Part shown: positions 48,347 to 58,234 of the stretch, one piece after another | How positions within the stretch are numbered: the first letter of the stretch is position 1 | How the letters are laid out: the number at the start of each line of letters is the position of its first letter | Assembly: GCA_963703015.1 (NCBI GenBank) | Contig: OY969779.1 | Coordinates: 2,232,001-2,296,000 of the forward strand | Length of the DNA stretch: 64,000 nucleotides | Direction: 5' to 3' | Origin: Methanobacterium_B sp963703015 | Lineage (GTDB): Archaea > Methanobacteriota > Methanobacteria > Methanobacteriales > Methanobacteriaceae | Notes under the pieces: generated by a model | Databases searched by the model: none | What the model was told of the DNA's origin: nothing | The model's input: the letters and a program-made list of their open reading frames with translations, nothing else | Made by a program: the position numbers and the translations under genes

Positions 48347-48730
48347 ATGTTAATGATATACCAAGTTATAGCAATTATCCTGGGAATTTTTGCGATAATA
48401 CTAAGCATACTAAGATTCAGAGACGGTAAAATGTCTCTTGGAATGATGTTTGTTTGGATACTCATATGGTTAGGAGTTATCATTATAGCCATTGATCCAA
48501 ACTCAACCAACTTCCTGGCTGTTTATACTGGAATAGGAAGAGGTTTGGACTTTGTTCTTATAATTGGCTTGCTTCTATGTTTCTACCTGATATTCAAGAT
48601 ATACAACAAAATAGAAACAGTAGAAGAAGAACTAACTGATTTAGTACGTGAACTTGCACTGAAAAGGAAAATGGGAGAAGATACAAAAAAACAGGACAAA
48701 ACAAAATCCCATTCTGATGAACAGATCTAA
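48347..48730 (+). CDS. DUF2304 membrane protein
   Basis: 127 residues with helices at about 4-20, 30-50 and 62-82, then a charged cytoplasmic coiled-coil tail (KIETVEEELTDLVRELALKRK). DUF2304 proteins commonly follow GT2 polyprenyl-sugar synthases and may anchor them to the membrane. The ATG at 48347 is preceded by GTGGGA; an in-frame TTG at 48332 is an alternative. Confidence 0.75.
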   Translation: MLMIYQVIAIILGIFAIILSILRFRDGKMSLGMMFVWILIWLGVIIIAIDPNSTNFLAVYTGIGRGLDFVLIIGLLLCFYLIFKIYNKIETVEEELTDLVRELALKRKMGEDTKKQDKTKSHSDEQI

Positions 48731-48858
48731 ATAGATTGTGTTAAAATACCATTCCTTTAGTAAGAATTTACCTTAAAAAGTATTTATATTGATTTTTTTA
48801 GTTTTAATTGCCCAACTGGAATATGGATAAATGAAACTTCACTCTGGATGCGATAAGA

Positions 48859-50043
48859 ATGAGAATTGGATATTTCGTGGGACATTACCCTTACCAGAAC
48901 CTAGTAAATACAGAGGATTATATAAAGAAGTATGCACATGGTGGTACTGAAATTGCTGCCTACAATTTAGCTGTTAACATGGCTAAAAGAGGTAACATGG
49001 TCGACGTATTCACTACCTCTATAGATTCTAAAAGCAGTTTAGAACTTTATCCCAACTTGAAGATCCATAGGCATGGTACCAGTTTAAAAATAGCCAGTGC
49101 CAATCCTTCCATTAAATTGATTTACAATCCTTTGAATTATGATATGGATATTGTACATGCACATTCTCCCATACCCTACTCAGATCTTCCAGCACTCCTC
49201 TATGCAAAACGTAAAAACCTTCCATTCATTTTAACCTACCAATTTGATGGTGTTGAAACTGGTGGAAGTTTCGCAAGAAATGCAGGGGTTTCACTTTACA
49301 ACAAACTTTTCATACACAGGGTACTCAAAGCTGTAGATGTAATAATCGCAACAACCAAATCCTATGCACAGGATTCACCATTTTTAAGTAAATATCCTGA
49401 TAAAACAGTTATCATTCCCAATGGTATAGATATTGACGAGGTTACAACACCACTGACAAGGGAAAAATCCAGGGAAATTTTGAGCCTGCCCCATGAATCT
49501 GAAATCATACTATTTTTCGGAAGCCTAGTTAAGTACAAAGGGCCAGACATCCTTTTAAATGCATTTAAACTAGTTAAAAATGTTTTTCCTACTGCAAAAC
49601 TCATATTTGCTGGGCGCGGGCACATGGATAACCAACTTAAGGAAACTGCTAAACAGCTGAAAATTTCTGAAGATGTTATATTCACCGGATTTGTGGATGA
49701 TGATGAAAAACCACTTTACTACAAAGCTGCAGACGTATTCTGCTTGCCATCAATTAACCTTGCAGAATCATTTGGAATAGTTAACCTTGAGGCTATGGCT
49801 GCAGGAATACCCATAGTTTCATCAAATCTTGGCGGTATTCCCGACATTGTAAAAAATGGAGAGAATGGTCTATTATCAAAGCCGCATGATGTTGAGATGT
49901 TGGCAGAAAATCTGATAAAACTACTTGAAAATGACAGCCTTCGTGCTGAAATGGGAAAAACTGGATTGAAATTGGTGAACAATTATACTTGGGATGAAGT
50001 AACTACAAAAACAGAAAAAGTCTACAGAGAACTCCTTGAATAA
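48859..50043 (+). CDS. glycosyltransferase family 4
   Basis: Retaining GT-B glycosyltransferase of 394 residues. Donor-side motifs are IIPNGIDIDEV, LFFGSLVKYKGPD and the E-x7-E region SINLAESFGIVNLEAMA. N-terminal acceptor domain begins RIGYFVGHYPYQNLV with HGGTEIAAYNLA. It acts at the cytoplasmic membrane face, adding a sugar to a lipid-linked glycan; donor unknown. The next two genes are also GT4, so a chain of three additions is suggested. Confidence 0.9.
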   Translation: MRIGYFVGHYPYQNLVNTEDYIKKYAHGGTEIAAYNLAVNMAKRGNMVDVFTTSIDSKSSLELYPNLKIHRHGTSLKIASANPSIKLIYNPLNYDMDIVHAHSPIPYSDLPALLYAKRKNLPFILTYQFDGVETGGSFARNAGVSLYNKLFIHRVLKAVDVIIATTKSYAQDSPFLSKYPDKTVIIPNGIDIDEVTTPLTREKSREILSLPHESEIILFFGSLVKYKGPDILLNAFKLVKNVFPTAKLIFAGRGHMDNQLKETAKQLKISEDVIFTGFVDDDEKPLYYKAADVFCLPSINLAESFGIVNLEAMAAGIPIVSSNLGGIPDIVKNGENGLLSKPHDVEMLAENLIKLLENDSLRAEMGKTGLKLVNNYTWDEVTTKTEKVYRELLE

Positions 50044-50100
50044 AATTAATGGAATATAAAGGGATTTAATTATAAAAATGGTTCTGGAGATAACCTTACT

Positions 50101-51258
50101 ATGAAAATAGATTACATAAACGGTCCAAGGACAGATAAGATATTTGGAATGTCCAAGTATCAGTTGGAAATTCAAAAAAGGCTTGATATTGTTTTGAATG
50201 TAATTGAATATGAATCCCTGATGAAGAATCTTGAGAAGAGGTACAAACCATCCGAAGTAAAAACAGGAGGGCATGGACTAGACTCAAGAATAGTTTCTAA
50301 TTTAATGGATTTTGGAAGAAATTCTCTACAGTCTGTTGACAGGTACCGTTACAGACAAATTGTAAACAAAAATATCAAGCCTGGAAACGTGAAGCATATA
50401 ACAACACAGGAACAGGCCTACCTCCTCAAGTACATCAAACTTGAACCAAGCATAGTCACTTGCCATGATCTCATTCCATGGGTATACGAAAAAAACAGAT
50501 CTAAAATATGGAAAGACAATATGGAGGGTCTCAGAAATGCAGATAAGATCATTACAATATCAGAGTTTTCTAAAAGCGAGCTTATTAAATATTTAGACTA
50601 TCCTGAAGAAAATATTCATATAGTGAATGATGCTGTAGATCATGAAAAGTACCGTCCATTGAATGATAAAAATATTTTGAAACGTTTTAAATTCCCTGAA
50701 AACACCAAAATCCTACTTTATGTAGGATCTGAAACTTCTCGTATGAACCTTGACCTTCTAATGATGTCACTTGCTAAATTAAAGAAAATTTTCCCAAACT
50801 TCCAATTATTAAAGATAGGATTACCCCAAAGTTTAGGCGCAAGGGAACATCTTTTAAACACTATTAATCGATTTAACTTGAAAGAAAATGTGGTTTTTGT
50901 AGGATACGTTGCAGAAGATGAATTACCATTATGGTACAATGCTGCTGATGTGCTTGTTTACCCATGTTTGTATGCTGGTTTTGGACTTCCACCTTTAGAA
51001 GCAATGGCCTGTGGAACACCAGTTATCACTTCAAATACAAGTTCTCTTCCCGAAGTGATTGGAGATGCAGGGATAATGATCAACCCTCATGATGAGGAAA
51101 AACTTGCAGAAGAAATGTTCAGAATTTTAACCAATGAAGAATTGTCAAAAAAAATGACAAGAAAGGGTCTTGAACGTGCAAAATTATTTGATTGGAACAA
51201 ATCTGCACAACAAACTATGGAAATTTACAGATCAATGGTCACAACTGGAGGTAAATAA
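50101..51258 (+). CDS. glycosyltransferase family 4
   Basis: 385 residues, GT-B fold. The N-terminal part has YINGPRTDKIFGMSKYQLE and VTCHDLIPWVY; the donor domain has VNDAVDHEKYRP, LYVGSETSRMN and the GFGLPPLEAMACGTPV motif with its E-x7-E-like acids. SD GGAGAT precedes the ATG by about 13 bases, a little long. Part of the run of three GT4 genes. Confidence 0.9.
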   Translation: MKIDYINGPRTDKIFGMSKYQLEIQKRLDIVLNVIEYESLMKNLEKRYKPSEVKTGGHGLDSRIVSNLMDFGRNSLQSVDRYRYRQIVNKNIKPGNVKHITTQEQAYLLKYIKLEPSIVTCHDLIPWVYEKNRSKIWKDNMEGLRNADKIITISEFSKSELIKYLDYPEENIHIVNDAVDHEKYRPLNDKNILKRFKFPENTKILLYVGSETSRMNLDLLMMSLAKLKKIFPNFQLLKIGLPQSLGAREHLLNTINRFNLKENVVFVGYVAEDELPLWYNAADVLVYPCLYAGFGLPPLEAMACGTPVITSNTSSLPEVIGDAGIMINPHDEEKLAEEMFRILTNEELSKKMTRKGLERAKLFDWNKSAQQTMEIYRSMVTTGGK

Positions 51259-51260
51259 TT

Positions 51261-52361
51261 ATGGATATTGGAATTGTTCATCCAGAGTTGATATATCCAA
51301 GAGGTGCTGAAAAACAGCTTTGTAAATTAAGTTATTATCTAAATAAAATGGGAAATTCAGTCACAATTTACACATTTGAAAAAAATGAAAATTACATATT
51401 TGACCCTCTTCTCGAAGATATTGAAATTGTATCTTTAGATAAAAAATGGGTTGTTAACTACTATTTTGGATTAAACAATGTCCGATGGAAACAGATGATA
51501 AAAAAGTTAGCAAACAAATTAGGGGCTCATGATGTTATAAATGCCCATAATCATCCTTCACAGTGGATAGCAAGTTACACAGATATACCAACTGTTTGGA
51601 TGTGCAACGAACCAATCAAATATGGAGGATACAAATGGAATAATTATTTCCATGAGAAAGATATGAGGCTAAGTTCCAATGTGAAACTTACATTGGCTTT
51701 CAATCAAGGAATGAAAAACATCATAAAAAAAACGTATCCTGATAATAACATAGAGCTAACAGGATCAGGGGTTGATCTTGGACGAACAATTGAACACAAA
51801 AACAACGATTACTTTGATTCAATCTTTGTAGGGCCATTGTACCCTAAAAAAAGACAGATCGACATAATAAAAGCATTTGGAACAATTAAAGATCGTATAC
51901 CTAATTCCAAACTACACTTTGTTGGCGGAGAAGTTGGAATTTTATCGAAAAAATACAAACGGTCCATGATCCAAACAGCTAATGAGTATAATGTTGACAT
52001 CAAATTTTATGATTCAGTTTCAGATGAAGAACTGTACCAACTTTATGATATTGCAGATATATCCGTATTTGTACCGGAATCAGAACCATGGGGAATATTT
52101 CCATTAGAAACTATTTTAGGTGGAATACCAACCATCATATCAGATGAATGTGGTGTTAAAGAAGTCTTTCCTGATGATAGTATGGTTGTTGAAACAGGAA
52201 ATATTAAAGAACTCTCAAAGAAAATACTAGATGTTCATGAGAATATGGAACATTACAGAAATTGGACTAAAAAGGCTTCTAAATTAATAGCAGAAGAATA
52301 TTCCTGGAAGGCCTATGCAAAGAGAATGGAAAATTTCTTTAAAAAAACAATTAAAAGCTAA
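51261..52361 (+). CDS. glycosyltransferase family 4
   Basis: 366 residues. Begins DIGIVHPELIYPRGAEKQL with a donor-domain GSGVDLGRTI, VGPLYPKKRQIDI and ESEPWGIFPLETILGG. SD GGAGG lies in the final codons of the preceding gene, whose stop is 2 bases before this ATG, so the two are coupled. Third GT4 in the run. Confidence 0.9.
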   Translation: MDIGIVHPELIYPRGAEKQLCKLSYYLNKMGNSVTIYTFEKNENYIFDPLLEDIEIVSLDKKWVVNYYFGLNNVRWKQMIKKLANKLGAHDVINAHNHPSQWIASYTDIPTVWMCNEPIKYGGYKWNNYFHEKDMRLSSNVKLTLAFNQGMKNIIKKTYPDNNIELTGSGVDLGRTIEHKNNDYFDSIFVGPLYPKKRQIDIIKAFGTIKDRIPNSKLHFVGGEVGILSKKYKRSMIQTANEYNVDIKFYDSVSDEELYQLYDIADISVFVPESEPWGIFPLETILGGIPTIISDECGVKEVFPDDSMVVETGNIKELSKKILDVHENMEHYRNWTKKASKLIAEEYSWKAYAKRMENFFKKTIKS

Positions 52362-52426
52362 AAGAGCCAAAACCATCCTATAGCGATATAACATTCTTTT
52401 TAAAAATTTTTTTTATACCTCAGACA

Positions 52427-53866
52427 TTACTGGTCGCTATCCTTTTTTAACATTCTTTTAAAGATCTCAAGATCTTCTTTAGAAATTATTTTGGTCACCA
52501 ACATGAGAATCAGGAATAAAACTACCCCTACAACTAATGCAATTATCCAGTTAATGTTCAGTTTGAGGAAGTAGGTAACTGTTAACACCAATACACTCAC
52601 AGCTATTGTTTTCAGGAAGTTGTTGATCCATGAAATTCTGCTGAAATATTTTGAGATGTAGAGGATCATGAGGCTGAACCCTGTAACTTCTGTAATAACG
52701 GTTGCAAAAGATGCACCTATGTAACTGTAGTGGGGAATCAGTACCAGATTTAATGCAACATTTATAATGGCATTTATAGCAGTTACAATTAGAAGAATTC
52801 TTTGTTTGTTAATTGCACCTAAAATATTTCCAAATAGGTAAGTTATGAAGATCACAGGCACAACAAATATCAAGGCTTGTAAAGCAAGGATGGATGCATC
52901 ATATCCTGATCCATAGATAATGTATATTATTTTATCTGCAAATAACAGCACAAACACGAAGAAGAACATTGCAATGGCAAATAAATACTTCACAGACTTC
53001 TCATACTCAACCTTCAATAGCTCTCTGTTGGATTCATAGTGCTGAGACATCAAAGGAAATATTGATATCAGGAAAACATTTGGTAAAAACATCAAAACAA
53101 ATATGAGCTTGTAGGCAGCGTTGTAAATTCCAACAGCCGTATAATTGACCATAATTGAAAGCATTAAAGAATCGATGTAAAAGTAGATAACAACTAAAAT
53201 ACTTGAAACTCCAAAATAAAACGACTCTTGCAAAGTTAATTTCCAAAAACTAAGATCTAATTGGATACTCGGCATGAAAAACCTTTTTGAGAATATAATG
53301 AATGTTAAAATAAAAACTAATAAACTGGAGAAGAGGTACACAGATGACAGTACCACAATATCTAAACCCCTGTAAATTACCAGTAAAATACCTGAAATCA
53401 TTATTGCAGCGGTTAATACAATGGTTAATGAGAGATACTCCATTTTTTCGTATGCTTGAAATATTGAATTAAAAATTCCAGTAAATGCTGTCATTACAAC
53501 AGACAAAGTAATGATATAAATTACATTAGCAACTGTTTGAGGATAACCCATAATATAAACAAGTAATCCAATAACTCCAAAGGTCAACAACGATAAAAAG
53601 AGTTTCATTACTGCAGTGTTTCCAATATACTTATTGGCAAGGGACTTTTCCCTTGAAACTTCTCTGATTGTAAGGGTTGTAAGTCCAAAATCAGTTAACA
53701 CTCCAAATATCCCTGTAATAGACAGGGCTAGTGAAAGAATTCCAAACCCTTCCACACCAAGGTACCTGGCTGTGTAAAGTGTGGTAAAAAATCCTAGAAG
53801 ATAACTCATTATATTTGCAACTAAAAGGACCGTTGTATTTTTTGCTAAAGTACGTTCTGAACCCAT
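52427..53866 (-). CDS. polysaccharide flippase (MATE/MOP, Wzx-like)
   Basis: Moves lipid-linked oligosaccharide across the membrane. 479 residues with about 14 helices. The N-terminus TLAKNTTVLLVANIMSYLLG and TARYLGVEGFGILS are family hallmarks, and FLISIFPLMSQHYE follows helix 8. The ATG at 53866 is preceded by GGGTTG; a TTG at 53881 would add five residues. Convergent with the GT4 run, so it should be a separate transcript, but the function links them. Confidence 0.9.
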   Translation of the reverse strand: MGSERTLAKNTTVLLVANIMSYLLGFFTTLYTARYLGVEGFGILSLALSITGIFGVLTDFGLTTLTIREVSREKSLANKYIGNTAVMKLFLSLLTFGVIGLLVYIMGYPQTVANVIYIITLSVVMTAFTGIFNSIFQAYEKMEYLSLTIVLTAAIMISGILLVIYRGLDIVVLSSVYLFSSLLVFILTFIIFSKRFFMPSIQLDLSFWKLTLQESFYFGVSSILVVIYFYIDSLMLSIMVNYTAVGIYNAAYKLIFVLMFLPNVFLISIFPLMSQHYESNRELLKVEYEKSVKYLFAIAMFFFVFVLLFADKIIYIIYGSGYDASILALQALIFVVPVIFITYLFGNILGAINKQRILLIVTAINAIINVALNLVLIPHYSYIGASFATVITEVTGFSLMILYISKYFSRISWINNFLKTIAVSVLVLTVTYFLKLNINWIIALVVGVVLFLILMLVTKIISKEDLEIFKRMLKKDSDQ

Positions 53867-54245
53867 ATTACAACCCAACAATTTTGAAGCTTCAATATTA
53901 TTTTAGGGACAAATGATAAATATCTTACAAATTTTTCTCTGAAAATCCAAATAAAATAATTACTATGGGATATATTGGATCTGAACCAATAATTTAAATC
54001 CATTGAATTAATTAAGATGAATCAACATTTACATAATATATTCAGTGTTAGTATAATTAAATCTAAACCATATTGGTTTTTACATTTATTTGGATAATTA
54101 AATTTAATTTTAAGAACTTCATCAACATTTAAGATTAAAAACTTAAAGTACTTTGTAGGATCGTTACATTATGGATAAGTATTAAATAATTATTTTAAGA
54201 AAATAAAGTTTTAATTAATTTCAATATTTTAGGATGGTCTATTTG
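53867..54245. other. intergenic region
   Basis: About 380 AT-rich bases between divergent flippase and GT2 genes. It should hold both promoters; no gene or clear repeat seen. Confidence 0.4.
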
Positions 54246-55235
54246 ATGATAAAAAGTACAGTTGGAATAATAGCTCGTAATGAAGAAAAAAATATTTCAG
54301 AAACACTGAAAAATATTTTAAATCAGAGCATGGACTGTTCAAAATATGAAGTAATTGTTGTAGATGGAAATTCCGAGGATAAAACTCGTGAAATTGCAGA
54401 AAAGATTTTAAAATCTTCCAAAATCAGTTATAAAGTTTTGAATGAAAAAGATTTCGGTTTTTATGGGCACTGTTTTGCAAGAAATCTGGTGATGGACAAC
54501 TCAGCTGAAACAGCGGAGTACATAGCATTCACTGATGCTGATTGTTTGGTTGATAGTAAATGGCTCGAAACACTCTATAATTCGATCATACATGCTGATG
54601 ATAATGTTGCAGGAGCTGGAGGTCCTAGATTAGTTGCAAAAACTGATAAAAAAACTGAGATGATCATCAACTCCCTCATTACTTCTTTCATAGCATCTGG
54701 AGCAAATCCAGCATTTCACAGTCGAGATATTAAATACATCAAGAGCATAGCCAACTACAATGCAATCTACAAAAAATCTATTATTTCTAAATTCAGATAT
54801 GATGAATCCCTAATCATGTCTGATGATAATGAACTAAACTTCAGACTAAGAAAAGCGGGCTATCTGTTTTTAAATGTACCTGAAGCTAAAATTTGGCATC
54901 ATGAAACAGGATCTATTAAAGAATTCGCATCAAACATGTTTAAATACGGTATAAACATTTCAAACACAGTAAAAAAACATAGATCCATGATAACTGTAAG
55001 CGTACCATTAACAACCATTTTTATAGCATACTTAATACTTCTCACACCATTATACTATTTTTTAGGACTCATATCTCTGATTCCAATGGTTTTATACATC
55101 TTATTTGCTGTTCTAGTATTTTTTGAAGTGATTTTAAGGACTAAATCAATGTATTCAGTTTTAGTTTTTATACTGTTGCCTGTCGAACATGTGGCATATG
55201 GTCTTGGAGTGTATTCCAATGTATTTAAACGCTGA
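54246..55235 (+). CDS. membrane glycosyltransferase family 2
   Basis: 329 residues from the ATG at 54246 (IKSTVGIIARNEEKNI), chosen because GGATGGT lies at a sensible distance; the ATG at 54234 abuts that SD. GT-A motifs VVDGNSEDKTR, AFTDADCLVD (DxD) and GPRLVAKTD. Two C-terminal helices (about 256-278 and 285-310). Likely acts on lipid-linked glycan at the membrane. Confidence 0.87.
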   Translation: MIKSTVGIIARNEEKNISETLKNILNQSMDCSKYEVIVVDGNSEDKTREIAEKILKSSKISYKVLNEKDFGFYGHCFARNLVMDNSAETAEYIAFTDADCLVDSKWLETLYNSIIHADDNVAGAGGPRLVAKTDKKTEMIINSLITSFIASGANPAFHSRDIKYIKSIANYNAIYKKSIISKFRYDESLIMSDDNELNFRLRKAGYLFLNVPEAKIWHHETGSIKEFASNMFKYGINISNTVKKHRSMITVSVPLTTIFIAYLILLTPLYYFLGLISLIPMVLYILFAVLVFFEVILRTKSMYSVLVFILLPVEHVAYGLGVYSNVFKR

Positions 55236-55348
55236 TTTAATCTATAAACCTATAATTTGACCATGATACCCACTATTTTTTGGGGCAGCGATAAACATAC
55301 CAATAAAGTTGAATAACATTGTTATTGACAAAAAAAGTTGGTGGATGA

Positions 55349-56077
55349 TTGAAAAAAATGTTGTACTTCAAGGGCTGTGTTGTGAGGGAGAAACTCCCAA
55401 GTATTGCCGATGCCACAGAAAAAATTTTAAAAATGGCAGGTATTGATTACACCCTGCTTGATAATGAATCCTGCTGTGGATCATTTTTAATGAGAACCGG
55501 GTTTAAAGAAGAGGCAGAAGAAGTCATGAAAAACAATCTGGAAAATATCATGGCAGCTAACGAAAAAACAGTGTTAGTATCCTGTGCGGGTTGTTACAAC
55601 ACCTTAAAAAATGATTACAAAGCACTATTTAATGTGGAATTAGATGTGATGCACACATCAGAACTTGTGAAGAAACTCATAGATAAAAACAAGATTCATG
55701 TAAAGTCAACGGGAAAAACTGTAACCTACCATGATCCATGCCACCTTGGTAGGCATTCAGGAATATATGAAGAACCTAGGGCTGTAATTAAAACCAGTGC
55801 TGAGCTTGTGGAGATGACAAGAACAAGGGAAAGGTCACGTTGCTGTGGTGCAGGATCAGGGGTTAAATCTGCATTTCCAGAACTTGCATTGGAAGTTGGT
55901 AGTAGAAGAATTCAGGATGCAGAAGAAGTTGGTGCTGAAATTCTAGTTACAACTTGTTCCTTTTGTATATTGAACCTGGAAAATGCACTTGAAAAAACTA
56001 AAAATAAGGATGGAAATGGATCCGTGACGAGTGTAATGGATCTTACAGAACTGATACTCCTGGGGATGGAAAGATGA
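55349..56077 (+). CDS. LutA-like CCG-domain iron-sulfur protein
   Basis: 242 residues with two CCG domains, as in LutA/GlpC/HdrB. Motifs: MLYFKGCVVREKL, ESCCGSFLMRTG, SCAGCYNT, TYHDPCHLGRH and RCCGAGSGVKSAFPE with TCSFC. These Cys sets bind a noncubane 4Fe-4S cluster in HdrB. Its start is TTG at 55349 (GGTGGA upstream). The stop overlaps the next ATG by 4 bases. With LutB-like it may oxidise a hydroxy acid such as lactate, or serve an Hdr-like electron route. Confidence 0.85.
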   Translation: MKKMLYFKGCVVREKLPSIADATEKILKMAGIDYTLLDNESCCGSFLMRTGFKEEAEEVMKNNLENIMAANEKTVLVSCAGCYNTLKNDYKALFNVELDVMHTSELVKKLIDKNKIHVKSTGKTVTYHDPCHLGRHSGIYEEPRAVIKTSAELVEMTRTRERSRCCGAGSGVKSAFPELALEVGSRRIQDAEEVGAEILVTTCSFCILNLENALEKTKNKDGNGSVTSVMDLTELILLGMER

Positions 56078-57276
56078 AACAGTCTGAGATCAAGGCAATG
56101 AACAGGTCCTTTGGAATACTTGATGGGAGAAAATCTAATATACTTCACAACAAACGTACAGAGGAACTTAAAGAACGTGTAAATCAGATAAGGAAATTTT
56201 CCATTGATAATATGGAAGAATTGGTTTCAAGGGGAATTGAAAAACTTGAAGAAAATGGTGTAGAAGTTGTAACAGCTGATAAATCCGAAGATGCACTTGA
56301 AGCCATCTACTCAATAGTTAAAAATCAAAATATCGTTGCCAAATCTAAATCTAACACAGCTGGGGAAATAGGCCTGACTGAATTTCTAGAATCAAAGGGA
56401 GTCAGTGTTATTGAAACAAATCTTGGGGACAGAATTGTACAATTAGACCCAAGTAGCAGACCATCACATCCAATAGGGCCAGCATCACACCTTAGAATGA
56501 ATGATATTGCAGTTATTTTATCCAAACATTATGGTGTGGATGTTAAACCCGAACCCAGGACAATACTCAACATAGTCAAGGATGATGTGATTAAAAATAT
56601 TTCTAAATGTAGTGTGGGAATTACAGGGGCCAATTCTCTTGCAGCGGATGATGGTTCCATAGTAACTGTTCACAATGAGGGAAATATCAGTCTGGTTTCC
56701 ATGCTTGACACACACATAATCGTAGTGGGTATTGACAAATTTGTTGAAACAATTGAAGATGCAGTATCCGTTGTAAAACTTGAAACAGTCTATGCCTCAG
56801 GCAAAACTGTACCTGCCTACATGAACATCATATCATCTCCCTCAAAAACAGCTGACATTGAACAGATCCTTCTTAAGAATATGTACGGTTCCAGAAGAGT
56901 TGTTGTGGTTCTTTTAGACAATGGCCGGAGAAAAGCTATTGAAGAGGGTGGGGAATGTTTGTTATGCATTGGATGTGGCAGTTGCATCGTAACCTGTCCA
57001 ATTTACAATGTTGTTGGGAATGATTTTGGTTACAGAAGACATCTTGGTGGTAGGGGTGTTGTTTTAAGTAGTTTTATTGATGATGAAAAAACATGCACAG
57101 ATTCTGGGCTTTACCTCTGTACAATGTGCGGTCAATGTACATATGAATGTCCTGTAGGGGTGAAAACCAGCGAGCTCATTAAAAAATTAAGGAACGATGC
57201 AGTAATCATGGATCTTGCATGTGATGAGCACAGAATTATTAAGGATAAAATTAAAAAAAAGGGTTCTCCATTTTAA
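56074..57276 (+). CDS. LutB-like LUD-domain ferredoxin-type protein
   Basis: 400 residues. LUD domain (about 60-285) with SKSNTAGEIGL, GPASHLRMNDIAVI and GITGANSLAADDGS. Two 4Fe-4S sites follow: CIGCGSCIVTCPIYN and CTMCGQCTYECPVG. The protein ends soon after, without the long C-terminal extension of many bacterial LutB proteins. No LutC is visible. It overlaps the LutA-like gene by 4 bases. In a hydrogenotrophic methanogen its substrate is unclear; lactate oxidation is one possibility. Confidence 0.85.
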   Translation: MKQSEIKAMNRSFGILDGRKSNILHNKRTEELKERVNQIRKFSIDNMEELVSRGIEKLEENGVEVVTADKSEDALEAIYSIVKNQNIVAKSKSNTAGEIGLTEFLESKGVSVIETNLGDRIVQLDPSSRPSHPIGPASHLRMNDIAVILSKHYGVDVKPEPRTILNIVKDDVIKNISKCSVGITGANSLAADDGSIVTVHNEGNISLVSMLDTHIIVVGIDKFVETIEDAVSVVKLETVYASGKTVPAYMNIISSPSKTADIEQILLKNMYGSRRVVVVLLDNGRRKAIEEGGECLLCIGCGSCIVTCPIYNVVGNDFGYRRHLGGRGVVLSSFIDDEKTCTDSGLYLCTMCGQCTYECPVGVKTSELIKKLRNDAVIMDLACDEHRIIKDKIKKKGSPF

Positions 57277-57364
57277 CAACATTCTATTTTTAATTATTTT
57301 ATTAAGTCTACAGCATGTGATGCTAACCCTGATAGGTTACATCACCATATAATGGGCTAATTTT

Positions 57365-58069
57365 TTATATTTGGAGTTTGTCCACTGCTTCCACAAATTC
57401 CAGGGCATGATTATGCACAGTTTCATTTGAATCTTTAGAGTAAGATTCGTATATAATTGCTGGAATTCCTGCATTTATAAGTGGAATGGTAACAAAATCA
57501 GGACTCGTGGAACTTGGAGGAGTGTAGTAGGCTAACCAGGACAATTCATTCGTAAGATTCAATCCCAAAGCTTCTGAACTTGAGTTATTAACAGGTGAGA
57601 ATGAAAAGGTTTTTTCGGCCCAGTTACCAACATTTGAATGTACATCCACAGCAAGGTTGAAATGTTCCGATGAAACATCAGGTACTACAAAGTCCCTGGC
57701 AAGCACCTGGCCATTGTATCGACCCTTACTATAATTATCAGCATCCTGTTTAACATTAACCTGATATATGTAGTAACAGTATCTTAACGAGTTTTCATGT
57801 TCATTTATAGCGTTAATAATTGCTGTGTGCGACCTATTTTCAAGGGGATGAACCCCAACAATATATGCCACATGAACCTGTGAGTCAGAGTTTCCATAGG
57901 GTCCAGATTTAATTACATCACCCTTGTCAGAACTTCCAATTACAGTTGATCCATGAGTAGTTATAGGATCTGAGCAATAATTAATCTTAGATGTACTGAA
58001 AGCTACAGTTAAACTTATAAAAATTAAAGAAATTATTAACAATACTGAAATCAATTTAATATTCCTCAT
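57365..58069 (-). CDS. secreted M14-like metallopeptidase, no wall-binding repeats
   Basis: 234 residues with a signal anchor (about 5-24). It is a short paralogue of the enzyme domain at 8878-10056: GVHPLE (His74, Glu77), His81, VDVHSN (His144) and IIYESY (Glu208) align one to one, as do NYSKGRYNGQ and VTIPLINAGIPAI. It has no pseudomurein-binding repeats, so the same catalytic domain exists free and wall-targeted. SD GGAGAT precedes the ATG. Confidence 0.7.
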   Translation of the reverse strand: MRNIKLISVLLIISLIFISLTVAFSTSKINYCSDPITTHGSTVIGSSDKGDVIKSGPYGNSDSQVHVAYIVGVHPLENRSHTAIINAINEHENSLRYCYYIYQVNVKQDADNYSKGRYNGQVLARDFVVPDVSSEHFNLAVDVHSNVGNWAEKTFSFSPVNNSSSEALGLNLTNELSWLAYYTPPSSTSPDFVTIPLINAGIPAIIYESYSKDSNETVHNHALEFVEAVDKLQI

Positions 58070-58234
58070 TTAACATCTCCAAAGAACAAATTATTTCCAT
58101 TTTTACATTAAAACTTTAAACTTATAAATTTTGTGGGAATAATAGTCAATTTAAAATAATGATTTAAAATTTAAAATAGGATATATTAACTCAAATTTAG
58201 TTCTATATCTATAAAACAAGTAAATATTTAAATT

